Both the position numbers and the translations under genes were made by a program. Under the pieces are notes generated by a model that was not told where the DNA came from, made no database searches, and saw only the letters and a program-made list of their open reading frames with translations. Positions 48,549-62,900 of a stretch of 64,000 bases of DNA are shown piece by piece. The stretch is from Cinnamomum chago (taxonomy: Eukaryota; Streptophyta; Magnoliopsida; Laurales; Lauraceae). The stretch's first letter is position 1, and each line of letters starts with the position of its first letter. Location of the stretch: positions 2,249,501-2,313,500 of the forward strand of contig CP142453.1 of the NCBI GenBank assembly GCA_038049695.1, given 5' to 3'.

Positions 48549-50917
48549 GTGATCTTTTCTTCTTCTGCTGCTTCTTCTTCTTCTGTTGAATGCTACTGTC
48601 TTTATCAATTCCGAAATATCGGATTCTTGAGAACTGAATTTTCGCTCGCACGCTCGTTTTCAGTGATCTCACGGAAAAAAAAAATCATAGCTTTAAGTAA
48701 GAAATCATTTGGTAGCAGTTAGAGATGTACAAATGCTGAATTCCGATATGTATTCGCCCGCAGACACTTTCATGCATCCATAAACAAATGGATAGATGGA
48801 TAGAATTCGCCAAAACCGTTACATTTTGTGAGAGTGTTGTTGATCTCTCTCTCTCTCTCTCTCATTCCTGTTCCCACTTCTATTCGAGAAGTCTGATTTT
48901 AGAGAACTGCAAAACGGTTGGCTATCTGAAGTGTTTGTTGGTTGTATTTATCGATTTCATTTCATTGGTGTTTCAGTTTTTCTTTTAAAGTTGTTTTCAT
49001 TAGAACTGGATATTATGAATTTTTTGGGTTTTGGAATGTTTTATTTTCTCCTAAAAAAACTGGGGTTTAATTGGAATGATGTAAAACCTTCTAGTGGAAA
49101 GAGAGCGTTTTATATGTTTTAACCTATCTCATTTGCATACAAAGCATCGTGAAGCAGTGCAGATTTTTTTTTTTTTTTGGATGGATTTGGATGAAATGGA
49201 CAAGAGAAGCTACCTGAACATTTAAAGTTTTGGTTCAGGTCTATGATACCTAGTTGTAGGACTCAAGTTTTTGCAAGCCCTACTGTTCTAAGCTCATTAT
49301 TGCATATATTTCTATTAGTTTTCTTACTATTTTTTGCTATGTAGGGATACTGGTCAATGAGTGATACTTTAACTTGGAAGACCCAGTGTCGATCCCTCGG
49401 CATCTGTGTGAAACTAATGTGTCAAGCACTACTTAACCACGAGCGTGTTGGCAGTTTTCTTACCTTTCAACATTAAATATGATATAAAGGAATGTGAATT
49501 GATTCCACTACTGTTATTTTTGAAATGTTCTTATACTTATGAAAATCGTAATGTGAAATATAAAAGGCCATTTCTCTCATGTGGACATCCAGGCAGTCTT
49601 GCAGACTCCCCTTTGTGGCCCACCTAGGGCACCCTATGAACAATCGAACCCCTCACACACTACTACAACCCCCTGGAATGTCATAGGCCCTAGGTTTTTG
49701 ACACCCCATCCAAATGGGACTGACCGTTAGATTGAAATAAAAATAAATGATGTCCTCTAAAACCGTTAAACTCGAGAACCATGGATGTGTTAGGATAACC
49801 TAACGGGCTTGTAGTTCTGAACATAGGTGGGTCACATCTGGATCTTCTGATCCCCCACCTCCCTTATGATTGGTGGGGTCCCAGATGGGCCCTACATGGG
49901 AGTCCGCATGGATCCGCAGGAGAGCAATACTCATTATAAACATATCATGTTATGGATATGGTGGATGTATCTGTATCAATGCATTGAATTTCACAAAGTG
50001 CAGGGTTGTTTCCTCAATCCCTCTGTAGCTGTGCCCCTATCCATATATCTAGTATTATAGCTTATAGCACAAAAAGTGATTTAAAATAGACCATGATTTG
50101 CTTCCATGTTACTGGTTTTAACTAAAGTTACTGTGCAATGTTGGGTTTCGGGTGATTAGTTTTTGGTTTTGTTATCTGAAATTCTGAATATGGTGTTCAA
50201 AAGTTTTTTTTAGCGATGAGCCAAAAGAGATTGTTAGAACTAGCCATTGCTTTTCATTATTGACTTGGATGATGTAGGTTGTTTTTAAGCGTACCCTGGT
50301 TTGGTGGTGTAGCAGATGTTTTTATCATATCTTTTGGTCATTCCAACCAATTTACACCTTTGATTCCACGACGTATTTATTGCTGTCCAATGATTTTCTT
50401 TATTAGGTGAATCTAAGTATACCATCTGTGAACTTTTGCAAATTGGATGTGGCAATATTTGCAATATGCTTCTTTTATTCACACCACACTTTGCTCATTT
50501 TTTTGCATTTTAATATATAGATCTGATTATTTATCTTTTCCTTTCTCGTAGGATGCATATGATAAATAAATGGGGGGAAGATAAAAGTTGAACACACTTT
50601 AAGAAACAATCAGGAAATTTCCAGAAATAATCAGACTGGATTTCCGGAAGCGATGTCTTATACATGCCTTTTCTGTTTTTAAAATCTAAAAAGTGCCTGT
50701 CAAGGCAACTTTTTTAGGTGGAAAGAAAAATGTATATATATATATCTTGCTTTTACATCAATCCGAATACTATTTAGTGCTTATGTTGTACGGGGCCCAT
50801 GCAGTTGATAGACTAATTTATAAAAGTGTGGATCTTGATATGTTCTTTGCTTATTTGCAGTGATTGATCTGGATGCCTGTTCCCCTAATCTGAAGCAATA
50901 CCTACTAGTTTTCAACC

Positions 50918-53900
50918 ATGGAGGTTACACATCTGAGGGTATCATCCTCCTATGGGTTGACAACTAATACATATCAATGGAATCCAATGAAGAAAATGAT
51001 GAAGTTCTCCACACCTAGATGTTCCATTAGAATTCATAATCCTATGCTAATGGATAAGAATGGAGTATGTGCCCCCAACATCTTGAAGCATCGCTATCTG
51101 GCAAATGACCATGCAAAGTTCTACCTTTCACCAGTTATGCCTTTCAAAAAGCGTATTTTGCCAGTGGTCAAAAGCCAATCTTGTTCAGATTACAGTGAGC
51201 CTCATAATGAGGAGGGAATCACTCAAAAGAAGGGACATTTCCTGACCCGTTTTAGGGACAGCATTCTGTAAGCTTCAAGACCTATTATATAATTTATTTG
51301 TGTTCTCAATCTCAACTGTTTAAATAGGTGTTAAATAATTCCTACTCTTCTATTCCAGTAAATGTTGCTGTTCTGATAAAAATTTGAATGTATGTTTACT
51401 TCAAGAAGAGTCCTGGTGGCAAGAATCTAGATTTTGTATTGCAAGTTGGTAACCCAAATTTTGATGCATTTACACCTTGTATCGAAATCAGCAGCATTCT
51501 TCTGCCTCAGTAACCTGTACATAACTGATCGCATGTTAAGTATGCTTCATTTTCAGGAAGTGCACTTGGTTTAAGCTTGCAAAATTTGTGAGTATCGGAC
51601 TTGTTCTTTTACATGCTATATTTTCTGTTGTGTGCATGCTTGTACAGAATATATGTTTCATCACTGGGAGATAGAAATTATTTTAGGAAAGTAGAATACA
51701 GTGATCAATGAGAGAGGTTAGAAACTTGATAGTTACTTCTACATGAATTGAATGTAAGGAGATGTCCGTGGGAATATTTTCTGCTACTTTGACCACATTT
51801 TTATGTAAGTGCATACATCATGTGCATCCACCTCATTTCTCTCAAGGATATAAATTAGAAAATGAAACCATTATGCCAACAATAGTATATGATTTCTCTA
51901 TTTTTAAAGCTATGCATGCACGCTTGCTTGATTGCCACATAATTTATTTATTTATTTTGATAAAGGAGGGTGTCCCAGCTCTTTGGGCCGGACTAATCCC
52001 TTCAAGCCCAGGGGGATCTGGGTAAATCCCCTATGGCCTCAGTGTGGTAGCGTAGTTTCGAACCCTAAAAATACCAAGTTATTGATTGCCACATAATTGA
52101 TTCATTGTTTTCTCCCACTGTGTCCTTAAATGTGCTGAGGCTGGTTAGCATGCTTGATGACCCATTTTCCAGGTAGCTAAAGACGACATGGCAACCTGCC
52201 CTTAAAAATCACAATGACGTTTCTAAATCAATGGGCTCCAGCAAAGCCTGCGCTGGTATAGAAATGTCATCCAGCAATTGGATGTTTTGCTGAATATGTC
52301 TGATGCGGATGAACCTCAGGCCACATGTGTAGGGCCCAAGTATTTTTTTAGGAATTTTTCTATTTATTTAATTGTTATTAGTTACTAGTTTTATTTGGTG
52401 ATTTGTATTTAGGATTGGGTTTCCAATATTCTTTAGTTTCCTAGTTTAATTAGGTTTCTTAGGGCTTAAGTCGCTTAAGTCTTCTTTTACTATTTATATG
52501 GCATGTACAAGATTATTTAGAGGGTTGATTAATTAAGTTGGGTTTTCCCATTGAGGTATGTCCTCGTTTATCGTCTCTGCGGAGACTTTTGAAGTGTCTT
52601 CGGACACGCGCTTTGGCGTTGATTGTGCTTCGGCACTTTCATGCAAGCCCTATCCCTAGGGCCTGCATTAATGTCTCTGATATGTAAATTTATTCTTCAC
52701 TAGGTTACTATTGGCATAATGCTTTAATCTTAATTTTTATAGTCCATGTTACAATATCAGAGTTTTTTCAATTTTAAATAGTTTAGTCAAAGGTTATTAG
52801 AGTTTAGACAGATTATTAGTAGTCTTTCTTTTTTCTTTTTTTACTTTTGAAGCAACCATTCAGTGTCTTTGTTGTATATTTTGCTGATTACTATGATGCA
52901 TTTGTATGGACCCAAAATTGTAACCTATATGAATATTTTGGCAGAGTGGACAATTATCCTTTGCTTTAAACTATACAGTTCTGAGCAAGTCCTGTTAGTC
53001 TCCTTACCAAATATTTTTGCTTCTATTTTTTTTCCCAGCGAGTTGACGGGGATTACTGGCAGCGGATCACAAAGTGTTAGCAGTGAGCTCATAATTCTTG
53101 CTTTACCAGCAATTATTGGTCAAGCAATTGAGCCTTTATCACAGTTGATGGAGACTGCATATATTGGCAGATTGGGTACTCATGCTGCTACTTTCTTTAA
53201 GTACACATTTTTTTTCCTGTTATGGTCTTGACAGGAAAAACACTGCATAGAGCAGACAATTGGAGCTAAAGAAGAAAGATTAAAAAAAATATACAAGAAA
53301 AGAAAAGAAGAAGAAATATATAAACAGCTTAGATCAGATCATCCTGTCCTCGGCATGACGTGACCAATGCATATCTATCGTTTCACCAAATAATACCCAG
53401 TCTTGAAATCAATCCTTAAGCAGCCTGATTTTGTCAAAGATAAGCCCTGGTCTCCATATCTCCATTACCTCTCCCTCTAGTCTTGGAGTTCCCTCCAAAT
53501 AATAAGCGTTATTGGAAAAGAATTTTGAATAGTCATATTGCCTCTCTAATTTCCAGAGCTTCCTCATCCGCACATCGCTCTGGGTGGAAACGGATTCAAT
53601 GTTGCCTTGATGTTGGCTTTCACTTCTGCCTCCTAAACAAATCCCAACGTCTCAGGATGTTGCACACATTTCAATTCTTTTCTAGGAAGGATGCAAGTTG
53701 CAATCTCACCTTAATAAGCTCTGTAAGTTTTATAGGTATTTTTTTAACGATTGTGAAAGGCCTACATTTTTTCGTTCCATGAAGATGCGACTCCTTGGAA
53801 TTTGACCTTTTTGCTAAGAAGTGCCACCCCACGTTCAGTCTTTGCCAACAAATCTCTAAAAACCCATTTTGTCCATAACAAATGATGAAAGTGGCTCTAG

Positions 53901-56900
53901 CTACAATGGGCAAGGAGATGATGTATGGTCTCCTTGGCCCTTAAGCAAAGCGAGCAAAACCATGATAGAAAATGATGTCCATCAGAGTTGGTTGACTATG
54001 AGAATCATAACTGCTTCTTTTGTCAACTTCCACCTAGGGGCGATTCTATTCCATGCCCTTTTACAAGTAATAGTATCCCACCTTGAAAGCGAGGATGCAT
54101 GAGAAAAAGGATCTAATGAAAAACTACCAGAAGGATCCCATTTTCAGGTTCTTATGTCAAATACAAGACAACATAATTCTCAACCAACTTGACTTCAGAT
54201 TTGTGTTACGGTCATGTTTGGCAATCAAATTCTTCGAGATTCTTCACCGTTTTTTTTTTTTAAATTGCAGAAAACCCATGTCCGGCAATTGTAAATTCCG
54301 AAGGTCTAACTTTGGATCTGGAAATCCTCATTTTTGCAGATTTACGCACCGTTACCAATTTTTCTCAGCTATAAGTGTTGATATGCACTGATATTGATTT
54401 GAAATCCTCAGCTATATAAATCCTCAATGAGGAATCCTTGTTCTAGGGGCGGTGAGGAATCCTCAAATGTTTAGATTCCTCACGGATTCGTCACTTGTTA
54501 CCAAACGTGCCCTAAATGTAATATTCGAGAAAAATCTTGCATCCTAAAATATCATAATTTCATAATATTAGCACACAGGGGCCTGCTTTTGGAATGTCCA
54601 TCATGAAATACCATGCAGACTTGAACAAGGATGCAAAGGGGACATCACTGCCATAAGTCTTTCCAAAACCTTCTCGATTTTCCAATTACATTTTGCATTG
54701 CCCACTGTACTAATCATTCAATCCCCAAGGTTTTTTTTTTTTTTTTTTTCCAAACTCCAAATGTTTTACACCTGGGACTCTACACAGAACCCTCCCCTGC
54801 TACTCCCACTCTAAATTTTTGTACAGTAACATACCTCCAGAACCAATTTTTTTCTGCCTGGAACCCACAAGGGCCACATCATCAATTACTCAGTACTTTC
54901 TCGTACTCACCGCTGATCTTTCCTGTCTCCAAACCTGTGTCATTGATATGCTCTTTTTTTTTCTTAAAGTGATAGGAAATATGCATAATTTATTCATCAA
55001 TCAGTTTTGTGGATGTTCATTTTTTCCCCTCAAATGTAGTTCAGTTTTGGTTTTGATGCATTGGTGAGTGGTTTTCTTTGAATGGCCTCTTAGAAAGGTT
55101 CAAAATGTATCCAATCTGAGGTCAAGAATTATTGCAGTATCATTTTTTTTTCTTAAAAACATTGCCATCTTACATCCTAGCCTTTTTCTTTGGGCCTTAA
55201 CAATACTCGAATCCGGAACTTTGTAATATGGGGTAATGAGTTACTCCTAGATCATCTGAAGAAAAAAAAAAAGTCATCTTATATCACAACCCTTTTAATT
55301 GGTAACAAAACTTGAATCTTGCAACCTCGTGGTTGCAAAAAAGTGAGCTGTGCGTGTGAAAAAATGAACCCTAGGAAGACATAAATGACCAGTTATCCTT
55401 AATGTTTACTGTAATTCTTCTTTCATTATTACTTGATTTGATTGTCTGGGAGCTCTAACTTCTTCTACTTTTTTTTTCTAAAGGTGCTGTGGAATTGGCT
55501 TCAGCTGGTGTTTCAGTATCAATTTTTAACATTATATCAAAGTTATTCAATATTCCTCTCCTTAGCATCACAACTTCATTTGTTGCTGAAGACATTTCCA
55601 AACATGTCAGCAGGGATTCTAACTCAGGCAAGTTAGTTTGGGATGCAGAAAAGCATATAGCAATTAAGCTTTTGAATTGGAGTTCGTTGCATACTTAGGC
55701 ACCTTTGGCAACGCGGTTACTCATATTTATGTATCTGAATTTGGGCCATCTGCAGATAGGGTTTTGCAGAAAGAGAAAGATAGGGAGATACCAGAAAGAA
55801 TGCAACTTCCTTCTGTCTCTACTGCCTTGCTTTTAGCATCTGGAATTGGTATAATTGAAGCTTTAACTTTGTACTTTGGAGCAGGATTGTTTCTCAACAT
55901 GATGGGCATACCATCAGTAATCTCTCTCTCTCTCTCTCTCTCTTCACCATCATCTGGTACAAAATTATTTTTCAGAATGCAGAAAGTTTCAGGCAGTTCT
56001 GATGTTTCAACTTAACATCATTTCATTTTACATCACAGTGTTTTTATTTACAGGGAGGACCCTTTCCTAAAATTCATTTTCTGAACAGGCTTCACCGATG
56101 CACAATCCATCACAAAGATTTCTTTCATTAAGAGCCCTTGGTGCTCCTGCAGTTGTTGTTTCTCTGGCTGTTCAAGGTGTTTTCCGTGGTTTTAAGGATA
56201 CAAGCACACCTTTATTATGTCTTGGTAAGTGTTAGCCTGCATTTGAAGTTAGTAAGGGATCTTTTTTAAATCATTGAAAATACTGATTTATTGTTTATGC
56301 TATTGGTAATCATCTGTAGTTCATCTGATTTGCATTATTAAGCACAGCTTGCTGTTTTGAAGTCATAATCAATTAATATTATTGTTCTTTTCATCTTTGT
56401 TCCTGGGAAATCCTAACTTCTTGTTTTCTTGAATAATCAAATGTCATATAAAAGTATCATTCAGTGTTTATGTATGTAATTTTCGAACTCCAAAAACTAT
56501 TGCAAAAACCAATCCAAAACACACTTATTTTAAAGGGGCAAACTTAATGGTATTTAACCAGCTATCATTCAAAAAAATGCAAAAGGTTTGGGCATCTGAA
56601 AGTGTGCAGCAAGGAGACTCAAAATATAATGGTCATATATCACGTCAATTTGTTGTGATGAAATCAACTACAACTGATACCTGGATTAGTGTCAGATTGC
56701 TGCTACTGCCAATTCAAGAGGGCTCAGATTGGGACCGACTTTTTAAAATGTAGAGGTGCAAGGCGAGGAGTTTCAATTGCCTAATGTGTGGGGTGTAAGC
56801 CTCATGGACACGCCTTTTTAATAAATAAATAATTACATTAAAAATAATAATATTACAAAAAATAGAAGACAATAATGGTTTGGCTCCTTTAAGTCTTTTA

Positions 56901-59900
56901 ATGAACTAAGGTTGAACTATGTTAAATCTAGTTGAACTGTTAAAGCAAGCTTATATTGAAATGCGTTTCTATTTTTTTTTAATTTTTTTTTCAAGTTCTT
57001 ACAATGCAAACTCTTGATCGAAGCAAACACTTTATATGTGTAAGCCTCGAGGATGCCTCATATGCTGAGACGAACACTTTAAATGTAAGCTAAGCCCCAA
57101 ACATCAGGCACAGGACATTTTTGGGAAGCCCCACATTAGGTGAACCTCAAGGCATAAGCATGAAACACTTCTAAAAACATTGACTTATACATATATGTAT
57201 ATATATTGTAATGATAACGTCAATATTTTATTTGATAGCAGAGAAAAAGCCTATTGCAAGTTGCAACTATCTCTTGCTAATTTATCAGGGGAGTCTATGA
57301 TGTCCATGCACACCATGGATGCAGCGAGGACATAAATTTTACATATGAAAATTTCCTATTAGATACAATCCACTTATCTACGCCTATTTTGAAGTATCCT
57401 GGTATGATTGAACCATTGAGTTTCTATTTCTTTCTTCATGAAGTGCTAAAACGATGACTACTTTGTTCTAGAAAGATTGTGATTGTCATGGGTTATGCTC
57501 TATTTATATATCAGATGGACTGTTACTTATTCTCCATGCCTATTTTAAAACGACCATTTTTAGCATGTTGTTGTTCCTGCTTCTAATTGCATTGTTATAT
57601 GGCAGGAGTGGGTAATCTTTCATCTGTGTTTTTACTTCCCATACTTATATATTATTTTCACCTCGGTATAACTGGTGCAGCCATTGCAACTGTTGTCTCC
57701 CAGTACGTCCCTTTCACACCTCTCTCTCTCTCTCTCTCTCTTTCTCAATGTAGTAGTGGGTATTATCTCTTATTTATTCCTTTTTTGACACACTCAATTT
57801 GTATTTCAAATTGAAGTATGTATCATTGAAAAAAAAAGAGTTCAAACTTATAAGATGCATGATGTGTTTCCTAAGTGAATTTTTTACTTGAATACAAATT
57901 ATGAAGTGTTAACATTTAAGATTTACCCCCCTATGAAGATAAGCATTGGACCAAGGGTAGCAAGTCATTGAAATGTGATTCCTAACTCCCGAGAACTTTT
58001 ACACAAAATATTGGTTCTGAAGTCAATGCAGTCCCTGGTCTATGTAGTTAATCAGATTGGTACTTCAACACCCTAAACCAAAGAGAGTAGAACTGGAAAG
58101 GAAATTGAGCAATGCTCATATGAAAGTGTTAGATTCACAATTTCACATGCTCTAAAGGGGTTTGCTCAGCCAAAATCCCATCTTCACAATTTCACATGCT
58201 CTAAAGGGGTTTGCTCAGCCAAAACCCTATCTAGAGATGAGGGAGACAATGAATGTTTGAAAATAATGACAATGTAGTAGTTGACTGGTTCAAAATGTCC
58301 AGTGTAGTTGCTTAGATGCTGTTGGCTCAGCAGAGGGAATTCTTCTCTTGACTGACTTGAGAAAGATTTCAGTGGTAAGTCACTGGTAACCTCTTGGATG
58401 GGGTAGTTTTCAGTGTCAATAGTCCTGGTTGAACTAGAACTAGAAGGGAACAAAAAGTGGATTACAGCAATCATCTATGGGGCGAACTACCCCTAGTTGA
58501 GGCACTACTTTTGGAGGGAGTTGGATTCCGCAGGGAGTAAATAGTCAGGGCCATGGTGCATGGTGATGATCTTACTGTCACCAGATTTCCAGGTGAAAGT
58601 TCCAGGGTTGGCGGTATCTCTACTGAGATGAGAGTTTATCCGACTGGTTTTAACTCCCACAGTCTGATTGATCTGAATATGAGTGGGGGTGCTTGTTTCG
58701 CTTGGTCAAATCACTGGAGCATTCCATTGATGTTTAAAATTGAAAGATTTTTGCTCCTCAAACGTTCAATCTTTTCTTGCATTGTGGTAAGCTTATCCTC
58801 TTAACTCTTCGATCTTCATTCCGCCCTTATCACGATCACCTTACATAAATGCCAAATAATTACTCAAAAATAATGTCATATGATTAAATCATTAGTGTAT
58901 GAGAAAGCAAATTGAAGTTGTATAAGCAAATATTGCCAAATTACTATGATCTCGTCCATTCTCGTTACTATGCTTTCAATCATTAGCATTATCTCCTACA
59001 AGCCAATAATAAAAAGGAATATTCAGAAAGCAATGCCAGATAAAAAATAAAATTTAATAAATACCATGGACGTTGTTGGGGGAGATGATAAGTTCTCCTC
59101 ATCAGAAGGAGTAATTTATTCGTTAATAGAAAAAACAGAAGTGAATGCCGATTTATATTTGCAGTATCTTAAATTGTTAGAAAAAGCATATAATCGAGAG
59201 AAGGTATTGATACCTTTGTATATATAATATTGCCCAACATAGATTTGAAGGACTTTCCATTACTATTTCAAAGCCTTTGTCAATCGCAAAAAGCATGGAT
59301 ACAAATTATGTGAGATAGGCCCGTATAGATTAGTATGCTCATAAAACTATGACTGTTAAAAAAGTTCACAAAATGATAGTGAAGCTTTAAAAGTCACAAG
59401 TTTTATTGTGCTATGAATTATAGAAGTTATGTAATTGAATAACATAATAATGATTGGTATTTGCTTTGAAGACGATGATGCATCCATTGATAAACGCAAT
59501 TGTCTTATTCGCACTTTCATGGATACTTTTAACCAAAAATTCATGTACAACAGTAGCCTATGCGTATGTATTAATTTTCTCCAACTTATCAACAATGTAG
59601 ACGAGATTGATAAAAAATGATCATTTTGATTTTGAAAAAGGGAGTGTACTATAGACATACAAAATGTTAAGCTTCTTGAAATCAAGCATCGACTCCGATG
59701 ACTTCTACTCTAGAATTACTTTCATATGCTTGTCTAGTGTCTCTACTTTTATTGAGTCATTGTAAAAATGTTTATTTGAAATTTCAGATTCATCATTTCA
59801 GTTATTTTCTTTGACTCTAATTTGTCTCCATTCAACTCAATAAAAGTAGAGACACTAGATAAGCATATGAAAGTAATTCTAGAGTAGAAGTCGTCGGAGT

Positions 59901-62900
59901 CGATGCTTGATTTCAAGAAGCTTAAAATTTTGTATGTCTATAGTACACTCCTTTTTCCAAAATCAAAATAATCATTTTCGGTCAATCTCGTCTACATTGT
60001 TGATAAGTTGGAGAAAATTAATACATACGCATGGGCTATTGTTGTACATGAATTTTTGGTCAAAAGTATCAATGAAAGTGCGAAGAAGACAATTGCGTTT
60101 ATCAATGGGGTGCATCATCATCTTCAAAGAAAATACCAATCACTATTACGTTATTCAATTACATAACTAATATATAATTCAGAGCACAATAAAACTTGTG
60201 ACTTTAATAGCTTCACTTTCATTTTGTGAAATTTTTTAACAGTCATGGTTTTATTAGCATACTAATCTATACGGGCCTATCTCACATAATTTGTATCCAT
60301 GCTTTTTGCGATTGACAAAGGCTTTGAAATAGTAATGGAAAGTCCTTCAAATCTATGTTGGACAATATTAAGTGCACAAAGGTATCAATACCCCTTCTCT
60401 CGATTATATGCTTTTTCTAACAAAGGTGTCTCTTCCATCGCTTTAATATAGAAGGGGAACATCTAGTGTCTAATCAGAGAGTTGCATATCAAATTACAAA
60501 AAGGAAAAAAACATTAAAATAAGAAATTAAATAACAAGACATTAATAATAACTTACATCAAATCGACGTTCATTGATTACCAAGAGTTATATTTGTAAAG
60601 CACAATGAGAAAGACTATTAAGTAATCAATACACAGAAGACCAATTGGCAAGATTGGAAAAACATGATGGTATAAATGATTATACCGAACAGAGCACAAG
60701 TAATTACAAACTAGGAGCAACTAAAAAGATCTCCCTATCCACTTCCTGGTTGGCCTCACTGTCTGCCATCAAATTGATACCCCTCTTTTCATGCTTGAAA
60801 GTCATCTGAGCCAAAGAAGACAACGACTTAATTTCAACAAGCAGGAAGTGAAATTTCCAAGGATCCTCACTTGAGGAAGACACCCTACAAATATCATTAG
60901 AGGAATCACACTCCATAACAAACTTTCCAAAAATAAAAAAGGCGGCCAGTAAATCTGAATAGTTTCCGAAATCACCAACACTTCCACTTAATTTGAATCC
61001 TTCACTCCCACATGCTTGGAGAACATGTGCAATATTTTGCCTTTTCTATTTTGGAGCACGCTTCCTATTCCTGCTACACTTGGCTTGCACCTAGCAGCTG
61101 CATCCACATGGAACTTCAAGCATCCATCTAGAGAGGGGAAAAAAACCTATTTCCTCTCCTTAGTAGGGCCACAGACTAAAGTTGCCTCCCAACTATGAAT
61201 AATGTCGTCAATCTTCAAATTTTGGAAATCTTTCCTTAAAGAAGCCCACTTGGCATTTTTCAACCACACTCCATATAAGAGATCCTTAATAGGAAGCATA
61301 GCATTTCTAAAGATCCTCTCATTCCGCTCCTTCCACAAACACCAAAGAATAGCGAAAAGAACCAAGTCTCCAAAATTTGTGAACCAAGATGCTAATGCCT
61401 TGTGTATAGCGTTTTCTGGCTTGGTTTCTCAAATAACCTTCCTGTTGTTTTCTTATTTACATAATTTGTATCACCCACTGAAAAAGGAAAATGACGAATG
61501 TGGCTTTGGAACCTTATTACATGAGTTTACACTTTACACTTGAGGAACTAGGAACCCATGAACAGGCAATCGATAATGTTGCTTATTCCATGATTTGCTA
61601 ATCACGAAATTTAATATTTGTTTGTAAGTGGGCCTGCCTCTATCTTATATGAGAAAGTCACTCTTATCTTAGTTTTTAGCTACTTGAAAATATTTAGGTG
61701 GAAGTGAGTGACCTTACGTTTTACCTCCATCATTGGCATTGCATTTCCTATATTTGGGAGCATTCATGGTTATCACAGTACCACTTTGGAGTTTTCATAT
61801 TAAATATGCATACCACATTCCATGAATTATTTCTGTAGCATAGAATTATGAACCTTTCCAGGCAGTTCTACTTACTATCTGCTAAAATTTAATCTCTAAA
61901 TGTTTCAGGTATATTCTTACCCTTTTGCTAATTTGGTTTCTTAATAAAAGAGCTGTATTAATGCCTCCTAAGATGGAAGACTTGGAGTTTGGTGGATATA
62001 TAAAATCTGGTGAGCCATTGGTTTAGTTGTTGAAAAAAATCTTGACAGCTCTTTCCAACACAGTTATGTTGATGTTATATATGCTGGCATCTCATGATTC
62101 TATTTTTATGTCTATGTAGTTGTTGAATCTTGTGACTATGCCTTAGATATCTTTTGCTTGTGGAGACCATTCTAAAAGAAATGAAAAAAAAAGAAGATAG
62201 AAATTCTTTTGCTAGTGGAGTTGTTAATAAATTAAAATGATACAATGTTAATAAGGAGATAGTTCTTTGGGCTTGCTACACAGTACATCCAATCTATTGA
62301 GGGACTGTAATTCATAAAGCATTCCTGGAAGGTAGATTTAGTATGCAAAGAAGGCACGAAAGGTGGAAGTCATCACCTAATCCATATGAAGACCTCTGCA
62401 TCCCCACCTTTTCTGCTATCTTTTTTGTACCTCTTTCTTATATGCTCTTGTTTTTCATATAGAGTCTATCTATGATTTATGATCAACCCTACCCCACTTT
62501 TACCCCTTGTGAATTGGCACTGGGCCCAGTTTGACAACAACCAACCATTATTCACTGTTGGATTATTTTTATTTTTATGATAAAAGATCCTTGCTCAGAA
62601 GCTAGTAAACTTTGAGGCTTTAAAATGAAGGCCTCGGATCATCTGATCTGAGTGATATTTGGCTCACTGTCAATTCAGACCTACCGACCACCATTACTTG
62701 TGGGATCATGATGCATCCAGGTTGGTTGTACAGGAGGGGCTTTTTAAAAAGGAAAAGACAGTGGTTAAGGAGTTGCGCTGAACTTATTGAATATCTTTAC
62801 CAAGAACTCATTTGCATCCTTGCTTCTATTTAACATTCATGATTCATTCGCTTCTTGTTAGGTGGTTTTCTTATCGGGAGAACTTTATCGGTGCTTATAA

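Noticed and set aside
56750..57180. Possible repeat with AAGCCTCGAGG and GAACCTCAAGGCATAAGC words
   Set aside because: The words look like parts of a dispersed plant repeat, but I could not define ends, orientation or family.
59356..60170. Two similar frames of 87-109 codons on opposite strands
   Set aside because: They are the same stretch in the two arms of the inverted repeat, differ by a frameshift, and resemble no protein I know.
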